This document shows, piece by piece, positions 1 to 13,956 of a stretch of DNA of 60,000 nt. Where the stretch lies: NCBI RefSeq assembly GCF_964355755.1, contig NC_092677.1, forward strand, positions 24,958,101-25,018,100, given 5' to 3'. The stretch comes from Antedon mediterranea. Taxonomy: Eukaryota > Echinodermata > Crinoidea > Comatulida > Antedonidae. The position numbers were made by a program, and so were the translations under genes. How positions within the stretch are numbered: the stretch's first letter is position 1; every line of letters starts with the position of its first letter. The notes beneath the pieces are model-generated. The model was given only the letters and a program-made list of their open reading frames with translations. It was not told where the DNA came from and did no database searches.

Positions 1-211
1 AGATAACAGGTGGATGTATTCTATGCAAATTTAAGCAGATTCTACCCATGTTCAATTAGCTTTCTTAATAAATACCTAACTTGACATAATATAAATGTAA
101 ACCACAATATAGTATGTCCTAGACAAGATAACAGGTGGTTGTATTTTATGCAAATTTAACCATGTTCAATACCTAGCTTGACATAACATAAATGTGAACC
201 AGCGTATGCCC
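1..211 (+). repeat. Tandem duplication of ~110-125 bp
   Basis: AGATAACAGGTGGATGTATT at 1 recurs at 126 (AGATAACAGGTGGTTGTATT), followed in both by a TATGCAAATTTAA and a CTTGACATAA block. A further unit may lie left of the window. Confidence 0.75.
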
Positions 212-2876
212 TTGTACAAAGGAAGTGTTTTATTACCAGGCTGTAGAACACAATGAGACTTTGAAATGTATGACTTCATTTTTCATTAAATTTGATACAG
301 GAAAAGTGTGCAAATGCGAAATAAAACCATCAAGGGAGGAGAAGTTCATTGACCTTTTTGCAATATCTTTTGTGCTAACAAAATGAGTTAACTTTCACCA
401 ATAAATGATAACATCTCTAACCATTTCGTAGTTTAATTAATCTCTACTAAACACACGTTTCACTTTGTTTGTTCAATAACAAGCAAACAAAGGTATTGGT
501 TACGATTTTCAGACAACAAATAGACTGTCGTACATAGATTCTCTAATTTCTATCGGTCCGCAGGCTAAGAAGAAAATATTAATTTCCTATTGTGTTATTA
601 TTCCTCTAAGCTACTCAATATGAAATTCAATTACTGTCGATCCTTTGGGACTATTGAACGCAATTGACAACAATTACAATCTCTTTCTGTTATCGTAAGG
701 TTACAAAGTACTGCCGGAAATCAATTTTATGCGAGTCAAACTCAATTAAAAAGTCAACTCCATTTGCGTTTTACCGACATTCGATTTGATTTTGATATTA
801 GTTGATAAAACGAACACGTTTGAAGTCTCTCAACGAGACAGCCTTCAGACTTTAGTTAATTATTAAGTAATTAATCAATTGAAATAGGCGTGGCTGATTT
901 GGTTGGAGACCCGTTAAATTTACCTCTGCAAATGTTACTGGTACTGACCCAACTATGTTAACAAGTTGACATACCATTGATTTCCAGTACTTCTCAGCAA
1001 TTTCTTATGTCATGGGGAACTATACATGACAGAGTTTCTTTCCAGATTAAATTATAGATTTGGTTTTAATGTGTGATGAGATAAAAGCAAATATTTAATG
1101 TTTGTTTAAATGCATGTCTAGAAATAAATATTACAAGTACAGATGTTTCAAAATCGCTGTTGATACTTTCAACACGGCATATAATAAACATTTATTTAAC
1201 CTTACAACCATGTCTAGGCGAGGGATGAAGAATTAAAACATAAAAGTAGACTGTATATGCGTTAATTTCGAGGGAGCTTTGAAACAACATTCTACATGAT
1301 TTGTCAAAACAGATCTATCGGCGTGGTTCAAATTGAATCTCTATTGCCGACTTCATTAAATAAGAACTTGATTTAATCTATCACACTTAATGCGTAATGA
1401 AGGCAATACAGCCATTTACTGTCTCGCAACGAAGCTAATCTTTCGTGAAATTGAGAAGTGCCAAGATGTTATAAAATCAAGCCAGAAGATGTTAAAATTC
1501 TTTCTTCAGGTTACTTTCATTATTCTTTTACTCAAATTGAACGATATAAATCGATGTCTCACTTTTTAAGATCTATTTTAAGCATAAAAGTATATTGCAA
1601 GTGTGTAACTGTTATTAAATGAATTTGCATTCCAACTTGTACATTTACTAGCTTTCACATCATTTATTAATATTGAATGAACAGCACTATTTTGAATTTA
1701 CTAGTTTAATCACAATTATATTAAATTTATATAACACGTCGATTTATCTTTTAGCGCAAAACATTTAAATGCCATTTCTTTTCTTTTCATTTGTTATCAG
1801 ACATTATTTTTATGGTTTTTGCTCGTTTAAATATAATTATTTAAGTTTCTCCAGCATACAGGATGAAAGTTCATTCTACTTAAAATAAAAACTCATGTAT
1901 TTGTTAATACATAATTGAATTACATAGAATTGAATTGATTATATAAATTGTATATATTTTTTTGTTGCTCTACCAGTATATCTAAATTTATATAAGACAA
2001 GTTTTATTTTAATATTGGTAATTTGTTACAAAGAATATTTGCGTTTTTTAATAGTTAAATAAAATTAACATATTACAGTATACTTGTTTGAGCTTGATCA
2101 ACACAAATGCTGGAATAAATTTCTTTTCTTTCATCCGTTACTATCAAACGCAATAAATCTATGTACTCACTGGTTTCCTTACATCGAAAACATATCAATA
2201 AAATTTAAATACTGGTGATAAATTAACAAAGAACTTGAATCAAAATAATAGATATACCAGTTTCTCTCTCAAAACATAACAGTATTCTTTTGATACAATG
2301 GGTCTCGTTTACATGACAAACACAATAAACGACCTTAGCATTCATACGTTTTTTTGTTATTGATGTTTGTAGTGTGTACAGGTCATTCATACAAGTTGAA
2401 TAGCGTACCAGGTCCTTGTGTATTTATAATACAACAATGAATATGTTAATTGTTACTCTAAGAACTTGTCCACAAAATAGTATAATATTTCAAAAGGATT
2501 GGTTTTTCCTTGACTTTGGACTTTAATGCGTATGATAGTACCATGAATTGTATTTTCAATCATTTCAGATCAATAACATGGTTGGAGTTTGTTCAAAATA
2601 TAAGTCTCCTACTTGTGTTTTCCCACCCAAGTAGGTGCTAACAAAAACATGTAAATTTAAAATTCAATGTTCAAGGGGAAAAAACAGATATACCATTTTA
2701 TTATTGGACAATTAAACGTTGAAAATGCTGCTACGAGGCCATGGTATTAAAAATATTTCATTTTATTTATTTATTATTTTTTAAAAACTTCATACGCATC
2801 CAACAGGAACTCACCAATAACAGAATGGATAAACTATTTAAAAATGTATCATGCTTATATTAAAACTACGGCTTAA
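212..2876. other. AT-rich intergenic sequence
   Basis: I see no coding, RNA or repeat feature I can support on either strand. Confidence 0.5.
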
Positions 2877-3018
2877 GGAGTGGAGTTAAACAAATTTGTG
2901 AGTTACAACCCTGGCACTAGGTCAGGATTGAACCCTGGCACTACTAAGGTCAGGATTGAACCCTGGACCTTGGGATTGGAAGGGGCAAGCATGTTAACCA
3001 CCAAGCTACAGCTCCACT
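2877..3018 (-). mobile_element. SINE-b copy (tRNA-derived), minus strand
   Basis: Reverse complement reads AGTGGAGCTGTAGCTTGGTG ... GGTCCAGGGTTCAATCCTGA, with RNA polymerase III A- and B-box-like motifs. The B-box segment is internally duplicated. Confidence 0.65.
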
Positions 3019-3554
3019 ATGCAAATTATCAATTGATTTTAAATCATGCTTGATTCAGATCAAAAGAAAATGCCATAACATTGTTTTAGATAAGGAACAT
3101 ATTTATATGACATAATAGTTATGATCATCAACAAGTTTACATAAATTTATTATTATTAATTGTAATAATGGAAAAGGTTAATTAGTTGATGATACAAACA
3201 GTGGGTGGTCATAAAACATGCAAGTAAAAAAAAATGTAAATATATTTAAAATTAGACTATTGTGATAAAAAGAAAATGTATCAAACATGACTTTAGGACC
3301 ATAAACTTGTATTTATGACATGTGTATTTTATTGAAAAGGTAAATTGCTGGTAGGAGGCTGGACCTCGTGGGCGTTCATAAAAACAATGATCGAGATATT
3401 AATAGATTTCATTTGGAATAATATGCAAGTTTTTAGATGGCCTATACAGTATTTGAATTTGTTATTGATTGTTGGCTTCCACAAGACCTTGGAGTACAAA
3501 CAGCTGATCCTACTCCAATCAATACACCTGACAAATGTTACCACTAGTCAACAA

Positions 3555-3900
3555 CAAGATTTTAGGACGTTTCAATAACTTTTATCTCATTCTTAAATTC
3601 ATGTGTTTCATTGTCTGCCTGTGGAAATATTGTCATTTTTGATAATCATTAAAAAAAGATATAAATGTACCAAGATTTTAGAACATTTCATTAACTTTTA
3701 TCTCATTCTTAAATTCATGTGTTTCATTAAATATTGTCATTTTTGATAATTATTAAAAAAAGATATAAATGTACCAAGATTTTTGAACATTTCATTAACT
3801 TTTATCTCATCAACATACATTATTAATTTCATGGGTTTTATTGTCTGCCTGTGGAAATATTGTCATTTGTAATGATCATAATAAAGATAAAAATGTAAAA
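3555..3900 (+). repeat. Three tandem copies of a ~105-125-bp unit
   Basis: Units start at about 3555, 3670 and 3774 with CAAGATTTTAGAACATTTCA and end with AAAGATATAAATGTAC. The second has lost the GTCTGCCTGTGGAAA segment. Confidence 0.8.
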
Positions 3901-4617
3901 TAATGACTTTTCTCCGATTATAAAGAGTTCATTATATCCAAGGTAGTATATTGTGTTATTACCAGCACATGAATTAGTCGTACAACATATGATCAATCCA
4001 TTAACATTAAGAATTCATCAGTCAAGTTCAATTTCAATATTGTATTAAAACAATGAGAGGTGATTCCATGGGTGTTTTACCAGATGTTCTCCACCTGTGG
4101 CAGAGCCAGGAAACAACGCATTATTGTCATTGTAAAGAATCAGTGTCTAGCCCATGATGAAAAACAGATTATGTTTGTGAAGTGGAGAGATTGAAATTGG
4201 TTCGTTTTCATAATTGAACTAGAAAGGCAATCTAAAATTAGAATATACTGGTTTAAATTAAGCTTTTACATGAAATTGGTTTCTATTTAAAAGTGAAAAT
4301 AAAAACAACTAGCTCTTAGTTAATCAAGTACTGTACTGTACCTCCAAAAAAACCTGAGAAATTTAATCAAAACAAAATATTGTTATATTATAATGTTAAC
4401 ATTTTCCTACAGATTCATAACATTCTGATTTTTTAAAGATTTTGACAAAATGTAGTATACAGTACATAAGTTTTTTCATGTCTATAATTCTATAATAGTT
4501 CATTTTAAATTCAACAAAAAACCTTTACTTTTTATATTCACATGAACAAATTTGAAATAATTATATTATCTAAAAATAAGATTAAACCCTGCATTCAGAA
4601 ACACACTTTATATTGTA

Positions 4618-4764
4618 AAGTTCTGTCCACACTATCAAACTAGTTTGACAAAAAAAAGTGTGATGTGCTCAAATACGGTAGTGATATACTCAATTATGGT
4701 GCCATCGTGTCAATATACGGCACATCACATTTTTTGTCGCATAAAGTTCGATAGTGTAGACAAA
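4618..4764. mobile_element. MITE-1 copy (intergenic)
   Basis: Inverted ends AGTTCTGTCCACACTATC ... GATAGTGTAGACAAA with about two internal 21-bp type units. The element is near-palindromic and has no coding capacity. Confidence 0.8.
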
Positions 4765-5017
4765 ATGTCAGATACATTTATGATATGTTCACACACAATG
4801 GAAACTTGAAAGAAAATACAATAAAATGCGATAAAAACTTCTGTTATTAATCTTGGCCAAGGACTGGTTGGTTGAATATAATTTCCGCTTGCATCAGTAC
4901 GTTCATGTCTAATGCTGCCCTCTATTTAATTCTCGCAAGACCAATTTGCTTTCGATCATTCTGAAAAATAAAAAAATGAAAAAAATATAATCAACTCTGT
5001 TGCAACCAGTAATGCTT

Positions 5018-5126
5018 GGTTCCCACTAGGACGAAACGCAAGAAATTTGACCAATCAGTGATGGATTATCCAAACTGTCATTGGTCAACTTACTAGTGTC
5101 CTTACATTGTGTCCGTGAGTGAGAAC
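5018..5126. mobile_element. MITE-4-like fragment (intergenic)
   Basis: Left end GGTTCCCACTAGGACG matches the intron 13 element. The right end GTCCGTGAGTGAGAAC is a weaker inverted match. Confidence 0.5.
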
Positions 5127-7024
5127 TCTTGAGTGGTTTGTGTGCTATAGAAATCATTATTATTATAACCAAGCTTTACTTCAGGAGTGTCATTTCCAAA
5201 TTTGAAGGACACATGCAAGTTGTTTTAGGAGTTGGCTCTATTGATATGGTGTATATACTGTATATGGCAACATGTCAAGTGCAAAGTAAGTTGGTATTTC
5301 ACGAATAATTTATGCAAATGATTGAGGAAAGTATGAACACTATCGACTCAATCCAACCTTAAAACCTGTTGAAATTACCACGACATCGGATCCAAGAGAC
5401 CGTAACAAGCGTCACCTCTCAAAACCTTTCAATTAAAACGATCCATTCGCCTTCTATTCATTGGAATCCATTTAATAACATTAATGCTAATTCCGTGAAT
5501 ATTGCCAATTCATGCCCAATGGGAACTCTCTTAATGTCGCAAACCAACATCTTCAATTCCCAACAGATTCCGCAATCCAATCATTTCTAAAATGTATCCT
5601 CAGATACAAACTCCCTAAAGCGACCAAAATCCAATAACTTCTTAGATAATCCAGCTAAGAAAACTCCCTGAAGATTGTTCTAGTCAATAATGGCCAAGGC
5701 GATCGGGCTGGGTAATCTTGGAAGCTCATAACAGCTTATGAAATGTTTCAACAAAGATTAAATTAAGTGACAATAATTATAATTTATACGCAGAATTTGA
5801 ATCTAAATTTATCGTATTGAATTGTTCTAACATTTTTTAGGGTTTTGCTCATCAATTGAAACATTTAAACAAAGATAGACAATGTATTTTATTTTGGACA
5901 TTTTATCATAAACCGGATAAATTTTTCTTGCAAGGAAGAAAATTTCATTTAACGTAGACATTTTTACATATCTTTGATGAACATTAGGCGCACATCAAAA
6001 CAACTTTATTTAGCACGTTTAGGTCAGAGGTTATTCCAAGAACTCATCAATATATATACCATGATTGTTCTTTAATATTTCAATTGATTATCTTTAAATC
6101 CATGTGTCTTTACCACACCTCACAAACACATTTCAAACATTCTTTTACTCCTATTTGTCTTAAAATCAAACAGCTACCTACTCAGGGGACACCGTTATTA
6201 AAAGGACACTTTCCTGTGAAACGAATGAGGGGTTGTGATACAACAACATTCTGTGAATAGCCAATTTAACGTTAATCAAGTTCCTATAACACTCATAAAC
6301 GTTGTATTGTGGAAAAAGAAAATCGTAGAATATCACAAAGTTTACAGAAATGAAAAATATAATAATTAATTTAAAAAATGCTTTGTTATTGACAACCTAT
6401 TGAAATACTAATCTGGTAAAGCACTTATGTAAATTAAAATCAATAGTTCAAAGTTCAAGTAGTCTTCTTTATGATGAATCAAAATTACATAATTGTTAAC
6501 ATTTTTCTATATTTGAAAACAGTTAGAAAATTATTCTTGTGCGATAGCGATTTAGTTGGTTCTTAAAGCAGGTAGGCCTACAGTATACTATACGTGGATC
6601 ACCCAACTCATCTTGGTGAATAGTTTAATATCTAGTTGACCTTATAATAGACAGTTAAATTTAATACTATGACATTCCTATTAATATTAAATTATTCTAT
6701 CTCTATCTCAGCTGGTTTCTGACAGACCACTTTACTTTTCTCATTCCCAGTATAATCTAGGCACACAATACATTGTAAAGAGCTATTACACTGGGATCTC
6801 AGTGGGATAATTATATGGTGTATGTTTTAACCCTATGTATGTAAATACACTAATACCACACACAGATGGAAGGTAATATGGTACAATTACACTATAAAAA
6901 TTGCTGGTTTTTACATTTTACACTATAGTATAGGAGGTGTTGTACCTTTGCAATTGAAGGATATTTATAAAAACTATAATTTATAAACATATTTTAGAGA
7001 AAATTAGCTCAATGATATCGCTGA
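5127..7024. other. AT-rich intergenic sequence
   Basis: A short frame at 5369-5590 has no recognisable domain or splice context. Nothing else is supported. Confidence 0.5.
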
Positions 7025-7437
7025 GGACTGTTGCACATCACACCAGTACTTCGGAACTTGCATTGGCTGCCCGTTCAATTCCGTATTAAATTCAAACTGC
7101 TTCGCATTACACACAAAGCTCTAAATGGACTTGCACCTCAGGATATTGCAGATCTTCTTGTTCTTTACACTTCGTTTCGTACACTGCGTTCATCTAACAA
7201 ACTTCTCTTTCATGTTCCTAAATGGAAACTTCAGACATATGGCCATTGTGCATTTTCCTGTGCAGCACCCATTTTGTGGAATAAACTGCCAATCGACATA
7301 AAGGCATCTGAAAACATCAACACTTTCAAAACACGACTTAAAACCCATTTTTACACAGAGGAATTTCCTGCTTAACTATGTCAAGCGCCTTTGAACATTA
7401 TGGATACTGGCGCTATATAAATTTGATTGATTGATTG
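7025..7437 (+). pseudogene. CR1/L2-like LINE 3' end (reverse transcriptase ORF C-terminus)
   Basis: The frame 7031-7375 encodes a 114-residue C-terminal piece (HITPVLRNLHWLPV..., APILWNKLP..., FKTRLKTHF), typical of non-LTR retrotransposon ORF2 ends in animals. It is followed by GGCGCTATATAAATTTGATT and an ATTG-repeat tail. The element is severely 5'-truncated, so it is inactive. Confidence 0.8.
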
Positions 7438-8941
7438 ATTGATTGCTAAAACCGAAGGTTTGCAAATGAGCACTATGTAAATGTGAAGGTTGACTGTATA
7501 TTATTATTAGGTAAACTATTGTACCATCGCTGTGTTTTCGCAGCCAAAAATTCAAAGATAAAAATTAACTGATAAACTGCCTGTGAAAAACGGGGTTTAA
7601 CTGATTGTACTCGAGAAAAATTAACCGATAATAACCTCATTCAAATCAGATAATTATTGGATAAATGCGAAAACATGTCCCATGATAATACTACAGTAAT
7701 AAAACACAGCAGGTTTTGACTTTCAAAAATTGCGAACATTTAGTCATCAGCAGATAAAAAATGGAAACTTTGAAAAGAAACATTAGAGTCAGTAGCAGTA
7801 TAGTATGTAGATTATTTAACCTTTGGGTATAATTTTAATTTGCTTGATTAATCCACCTTTTTATTTTTGACTAGTAACCAAGTTTACGAGCAAAATCATC
7901 CTATGATGTTGACAGGTATAGTATTAAATGCCTTATGGCGACATATTTTAATTTGTAAATTGAGGAAAAAAGAAATTGTCATCTGTATATCTGATATCAT
8001 GAATGTATTATAGTCAGACTGTCAAATGACTATGAAATGCATATTTATTTAATATTCATTAGTTCAATTTAATTATTTATTACAGGGTATTGTAATGAAA
8101 TGATGATTTAAACAGAAAGTGTTTATATCATATTTAAACAAATTAATATTATGTATAGTAGGGCCTAATTCTTCTTCACCAATATATTAAAATAAGTGTA
8201 CTGTACATATCCATATACAGTATGTGTATATAAATATAAACAAGAAATATTTTTTACAAAAAATACCGCTCATCTGACGATAACTACCGTTACACATGCA
8301 TATCCATATTTATCAGCAAATGTTTTCGTAAATTATTTTTCCCAGACGTTCGTTGGTGTGTGCACATGCCTAGTCCAAGTTTCCAAATACCTATTTTTTA
8401 ACTGCAGTAAAGTATAAGCTACCGCATGGTAGGTAATGCTACCTGTTTCCAAATGCTTCCGTTCTCTCGAATACTACTGCCTAAAGGAGCAGCGCAAAAA
8501 CATATTTCAGATATAAAATAAATTTGGTTGATTTACTGACTTATGCCCTAACTACTGTACCACAGCTCAACGGTCAGTTGGTCAGTTGGCTTGATTCAGC
8601 TGTCCTTTAATAATACATGGTCTTGTTTACATATGATACATGTGTGGCTTTTAGGATGTACACAATTTCATAACAGGCCCATGTCTAAATCATTTAGTAT
8701 AGAATTGCCTTATTACTCCACCCTATCTTCTTTATGATTATTTTTATTTATTATTTTATTTTTATTTGAATAAGTTTTTTCACAAAGCAAAGAATACTAC
8801 TGACCTGAGACTTTACTACAATTGACATCACGTCAAAAACATGATTCACAAAAATGACTCATAGAACAGAATTTAATTTGTCATCGAATTTAGGTTTAAA
8901 TGTAAATTATGTGACATGTGTTAAATGCAAAGAGTAGTGCG

Positions 8942-9217
8942 GTTAACAGTTAACAACCAGAACTCAGTTAACCCAGTTACAGTAAAATTTATGATACATA
9001 GGAATTACCATCTGAATTGTCAGGTTGGTAAACAGGTAAACCGGTAAATGATGGTAAAATACTATAAAAGTTTCAGTTAGGTAGGTAATCAAGAGAGTTA
9101 ACTAGGTTAATGCAGCAATTTCACTAATAATGGTGAAGCTTCAGACAGTTAACCATACTGGTACTCAATGTTCTTAAAGATTATCAATCAGTTAAGCGGG
9201 TTATCATCAAAGTTAAC
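8942..9217. promoter_or_regulatory. Cluster of six GTTAAC palindromes
   Basis: GTTAAC occurs at 8942, 8949, 8967, 9097, 9148 and 9212, with further GGTTAAT/GGTAAAC words between. The motif resembles HNF1-type half-sites. Function is unknown; it may be a decayed repeat. Confidence 0.3.
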
Positions 9218-9269
9218 CAGATTAATGTGATATCACATGGTCATAAAACCAAAGACAGTATAATTTTAA

Positions 9270-9409
9270 AATCAAATTTTCGTTTCTAGTGAAGGACAAA
9301 TTAACGGTAAACTTACCAACGTTTCGTGCGTTAGCATCGCACTTTTTCAAAGTACGATAAACGCACGAAACGTTAATTTGTCCTTCACTAGAAACAAAAA
9401 TTTTATTTT
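9270..9409. repeat. Fold-back element
   Basis: Near-perfect inverted repeat: TTTCTAGTGAAGGACAAATT at 9283-9302 returns as its complement at 9375-9394, with an inner pair around CGTTTCGTGCGTT. Probably a small MITE. Confidence 0.7.
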
Positions 9410-9721
9410 AAAAATATTTTTGGGAAGGAGATGAATTTATTCAATTTATCAAGACAGTATAATACACAATATTATGATGCTTTTATGACAACTTCAGATA
9501 ACCAAGTTTATAGCTATAAGCACTTTTCTGACTGCCGTAGATAGATATAACCTTTGAAATTATCTTGCTAGTAATAACTCGTCGATATAATCATCTTCAT
9601 GGCGCATTAGGTCTATGATTGCTCTAGGGCTCTGTAATCGACATCTATCACAACGATAATTACTCTATACTTTTTATCTTGGGATTAACAATATTTTCAA
9701 AGGAGAGTTTTTTTTATCATC

Positions 9722-9887
9722 TAAAGCTCTGTCTACACTATCAAACTAGTTTCGATAAAAAAAAGTGTGATGTGCCCAAATAGGGTAGTGATATGCCCAA
9801 ATAGGGTAGTGATATGATATCATCATGTCCATATATGGGCACATCACTTTTTTTTTCACATAAAGTTTGATAGTGTAGACAGAGCTA
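9722..9887. mobile_element. MITE-1 copy (intergenic)
   Basis: Well-preserved ends TAAAGCTCTGTCTACACT and AGTGTAGACAGAGCTA. Two internal CCCAAATAGGGTAGTGATATG units. Confidence 0.85.
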
Positions 9888-10494
9888 TTCTTATTATGTT
9901 TATAGAACTATTGTTAAAATAGATTACTATGAAACTGTAGGTCCAGTACAGCATACTTATGCATTTTATTTCAAAAGGTATAGGTTCAAATCATATACGA
10001 GATCATTTTCTGACAAGTCAAATATTTGAGAATGTTCAAATATGAACCAATTTTTGTACAGTTTGGAGTAACAGACCACAAAACTTAGAATTAAAATGAC
10101 AGAAAATTGTAAGAAAAAAATAAGAAAAGAAAATTTCAATATCCAATGAATAATTACTAAATAATAACTATATACTTTACTTGGTATACATTGCTAGTAA
10201 TAAGATACACATATAAAGCTGCTATAATATGCATTTTATTCAACAGCTTAACAATATTAGCATTATACATTAAGTGGTTTTCTATTGACAAGTATCAGGA
10301 ACAACTTGGACAAGGTTTTAACTATTCTTGGTAAATTGTTTAAAACAGCACTTAAACCAAATACCAAGTGTCCATTGTTCAGTTGTAATGGATAGAGTAT
10401 AAATAGCGAACAATAGACAAATGAACTTTAATATGTTGACAACAGTCTAGAAGCACTGCTTAACATGTTTACCTACAGTATATAGAAAAAGACT

Positions 10495-10575
10495 GTTTCT
10501 GCTGCCACATAAATTCCGTATTCAATATGGTATTTTCTAAATACCATATTATACAGTATATTTTTGGCAGCAGAA
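10495..10575. repeat. 81-bp near-perfect hairpin
   Basis: Ends TTTCTGCTGCCA and TGGCAGCAGAAA enclose a second inverted pair AATATGGTATTT/AAATACCATATT with a 3-nt loop. Confidence 0.75.
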
Positions 10576-12335
10576 ATGGTGCTCACAAAAATATACCTTA
10601 TAAAAAATATATTGTATTTTGACCTCAATTTCCTGAATATTTAAAATGCTGCAAAAATGTACAAATATTTAAAAATAAGCTTATAGAATTATTAGAGTTA
10701 TTTTTACTTTCTAATTTTTCTCATGACAAATTCTATTTTCTCTATGTATTCACTCAGTATACAGTACAGTTTACCACAACAGTTTGTCATGTATACCATA
10801 TGTATATATTCCCTGTATATTTTAAACTACTACAGATGTACATTCATGTAAAACACAAATCCTTATTTTTTTGGTAAATAAGATTATAATATTTAAAAAA
10901 AACTACATTGTACATATTTTTTTCCCTTTTATCTTGTTTGTAAAGAATTAGCTTGTTAATTTTTGGTCTTCTCTCCTCATTACCTTTTTTTACTGTTAAA
11001 CTATTATTTTGTAAACCAATTTTTAAATTGTTTTGTTAAAGCAATCTGGGGTCCCTATCACACAAACCTCCTGGTTTCCTAAGACCCCATTTCATCATTT
11101 TCTCGAATCATTGTAAATACTCCTATTTTATTTGTGATTTGATGAATAAAATGTACTGTATTTGTATTTGTAATACTAATATGCACAAACTAAAAATAGC
11201 TAAAGAAAAATAATGTACAGTATACATACATTATGGTTTTTTTTAATTCAATTATCATAGAGAGATATATATCATATTCTTAATAATTTTTAGTAATAAA
11301 CAAAATATTATATAACCAGTATACATTGTGAAATGTTGTTTCACAATGACTGTCATCGCGACCAGTCGATGGAATTGATTGAAAAAAAAATGAATACACA
11401 TTTTAAAAATAAAATACTAATTTATTGTTTTACCGATACATTCCAATTCAAATTAATATTTATTTCTTCAAAATCAAATGAAATGAAAGAAAAGTCTAAA
11501 AATGAATTTAGCAGCAAAGACGAAAAAATGATAAAGCCATAAACATTTATAATAAAACATAAATATTAATATAAAAATTGTGTTTATTTAAGTTTATTTT
11601 TAACATCACAGACCATATTTTATGTTATTGATTAACTAAAATATGAGGGGCTTAAGGCCTTGCCACAAGGTACCCACAAAACTCATCAGCGCCATGTTTG
11701 CATTTAACCGTTCAAAGTTGTGTGGGTGTAGGATCAGTTTTGAGTTTCAATTCCGGTATATCAACTATGTTGATAACTTGAACTTTGCTCTTAAAAACAG
11801 CTAATTGTGTTTATTGATATGTGGTAGCAGAGGGCAACGATTACAAATTTTTATCAAGATAAAAATGTAACTGAAAACAAAGTCACACATGCATTAACTA
11901 TGTCATACTTTATAATAATACGATTAAATAAAAATGATACCGCATTTTGAATTTTGATTTTTCTGCCAATTCAAGATTCAAGATTCAAGAAATTTTATTT
12001 TTCCATAAAAATGGAAATTCACTTTGCTTGGTAGATTAAAACAACAATAAAAAACAAACAAAAAATGTTGCAACAATTTAAAACGTGCAGTATTATAACA
12101 GATTAAAATACAAGATAAAAAGTTAAAAATTAAAAAAAAACTGTTTAAAATGTAAAACTATTTAAAAATTGCATTATCGTCTTACATTAGAATTAAAAAT
12201 ATGAACGCTATTTACAACGAAGGATTTTCTAGTTCTACAAAGATTTGCTCTTGGAGGTCGTAGCCTAATACGGTACCTGATCTATTTAAGTTATAACAGT
12301 AATGTAACGGATGAGTGGGGCAACTAAATTGTTAT
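10576..12335. other. AT-rich intergenic sequence
   Basis: 11040-11180 (GGGTCCCTATCACACAAACC through TGTATTTGTATTTG) and 11975-12060 may be LINE 3' tails but carry no diagnostic ORF. Nothing else is supported. Confidence 0.4.
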
Positions 12336-12499
12336 TAAAGCTCTGTCTACACTATCAAACTAGTTTGACAAAAAACGTGTAATGTGCCCAAATATGGTAG
12401 TGATATGCTTAAATATGGTAGCAATATATAATTATCATGTCCATATATAGGCATCACATTTTGTTGTCACATAAAGTTTGATAATGTAGAGAGAGTTTA
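12336..12499. mobile_element. MITE-1 copy (intergenic)
   Basis: Left end TAAAGCTCTGTCTACACTAT intact; right end mutated (GTAGAGAGAGTTTA). Two internal units. Confidence 0.82.
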
Positions 12500-13192
12500 G
12501 AGTCTCAAAAAACATATTTCTCTTTTAAATTAGTAGATTAAAAACTAAATACAAGATCTGAAGAAAATACAGGTTTTTCTTTGCATGTTATAATTTTGAA
12601 TGCAATCATATTTACCACTTCTACCATTTTAAAAATCAATACTTAATTTAACATCGCAAGACCTGTGCACACTTCCTTAGCCACCATATCCCAAATCAAA
12701 ACAAGAAATTACGGGTTGCAATTAAATTTAAACCACTCAACTTGTTTCCAAGTCAGCTTCAGTGCATTAATCGAACAGTTCACTGAAATGCATAATCATT
12801 ACCGAATCGACACAACACATAAACTATTTATACAAGTTTGTTAATCACGATGGTGGATCAAACGAACGGAGTAGTATTATGAAGACTGAGGAATGAACGA
12901 GTGAACTATGTCAGGGTGAATGCATTGAAGGAATTTCTTTCATGACTTTCTTCTCGTTTACATCTCAGTGGACTAATTAGAAAGCAGAACAATGAATAGA
13001 ACTGTTTTGTTTGTGATTAGCGCAGGTAATGATGCTGAATTTAAGTAACGATATGATTTATTATTATTTTATTCCACAATAGAATGAAAATATCAGTGTA
13101 GTATTAGCAATTCATTTTTCTGTGCCAATTATACTTTTCATAAAAAAATGCAGAAAATCTTTTTAAAACAATTTTCACCACTGTTTACAATG

Positions 13193-13330
13193 CAGGGCCG
13201 TAGCCACCAGTACCGTCGGTAAGGTTTCAACCCGACTCCTTTTTTACAGAAGCCCTTGACAACCAAGTGGCTTGAACAGAGATTGTTCTTTCTTCTTTCA
13301 AAAAATAGGACCACTTTATTTCTCATGGCT
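13193..13330 (-). repeat. Dispersed repeat R1, copy 1
   Basis: The reverse complement matches 17340-17480 over the full length: AATAAAGTGGTCC, AAGCCACTTGGTT, then CTTACCNACNGTACTGGTGG. Unknown class. Confidence 0.65.
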
Positions 13331-13885
13331 ACATCACTACAATGGATGAAATGTGTAGGCTACCTCGCCTTCCTCTGTCTAGCACACCTACATACTATTT
13401 GTGACCAATAAAAGGAAGAGAACACTTTCAGTCTCTCACTTATTCATCAACATAAGTTCCATTTCTTTGTTTAATGGAAATAATTCACCAGCTAATGTTC
13501 TAAGTTCATAACCTAAAGTTCAAACACACACAGTAGACTAAAGTGTCATAAAAAAATAATACACATTAAAATGCTTTCCGATAACATAATACCTACATTA
13601 ACACATTAATAACACCTAAAATATATCTTAATTTTCAATATTTAATTCCTGTAAGAATTTAAAGTTTGCATAAACACCTATAATTGTTAGAAAATAAATT
13701 AAATTTTCATAAGATTTTCACGTGTGGGATCGACATTTGTAGATGTCTTTGTTGGCTACCGATAGAATAACAATTGAATGTGTTATAGTGTGAAAGAAAA
13801 CACCATTGAGTTCACACAGTTTTAATGTGTATTAAAGGATTTTGAATATTGTAGACAGCAATCAGACAAAATAACATGGAATTGA

Positions 13886-13956
13886 GTTGGCGTAGCTGAT
13901 GGGTGTCAGCCTCAAAATTGCTGAGGTTGGAAGTTCGATTCCGATGTAGTTCATAT
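13886..13956 (+). pseudogene. tRNA-like sequence (tRNA pseudogene or SINE head)
   Basis: D stem GCTGA/TCAGC, anticodon stem CCTCA/TGAGG with a 7-nt loop, and T arm GGAA-GTTCGAT-TCC are all present, with A- and B-box-like motifs. Base 33 of the loop is not T and no convincing acceptor stem closes it, so a working tRNA is unlikely. Confidence 0.45.

Noticed and set aside
5369-5590. 73-codon ORF in the left intergenic region.
   Set aside because: Unrecognisable, short, and no promoter, splice or repeat evidence supports it.
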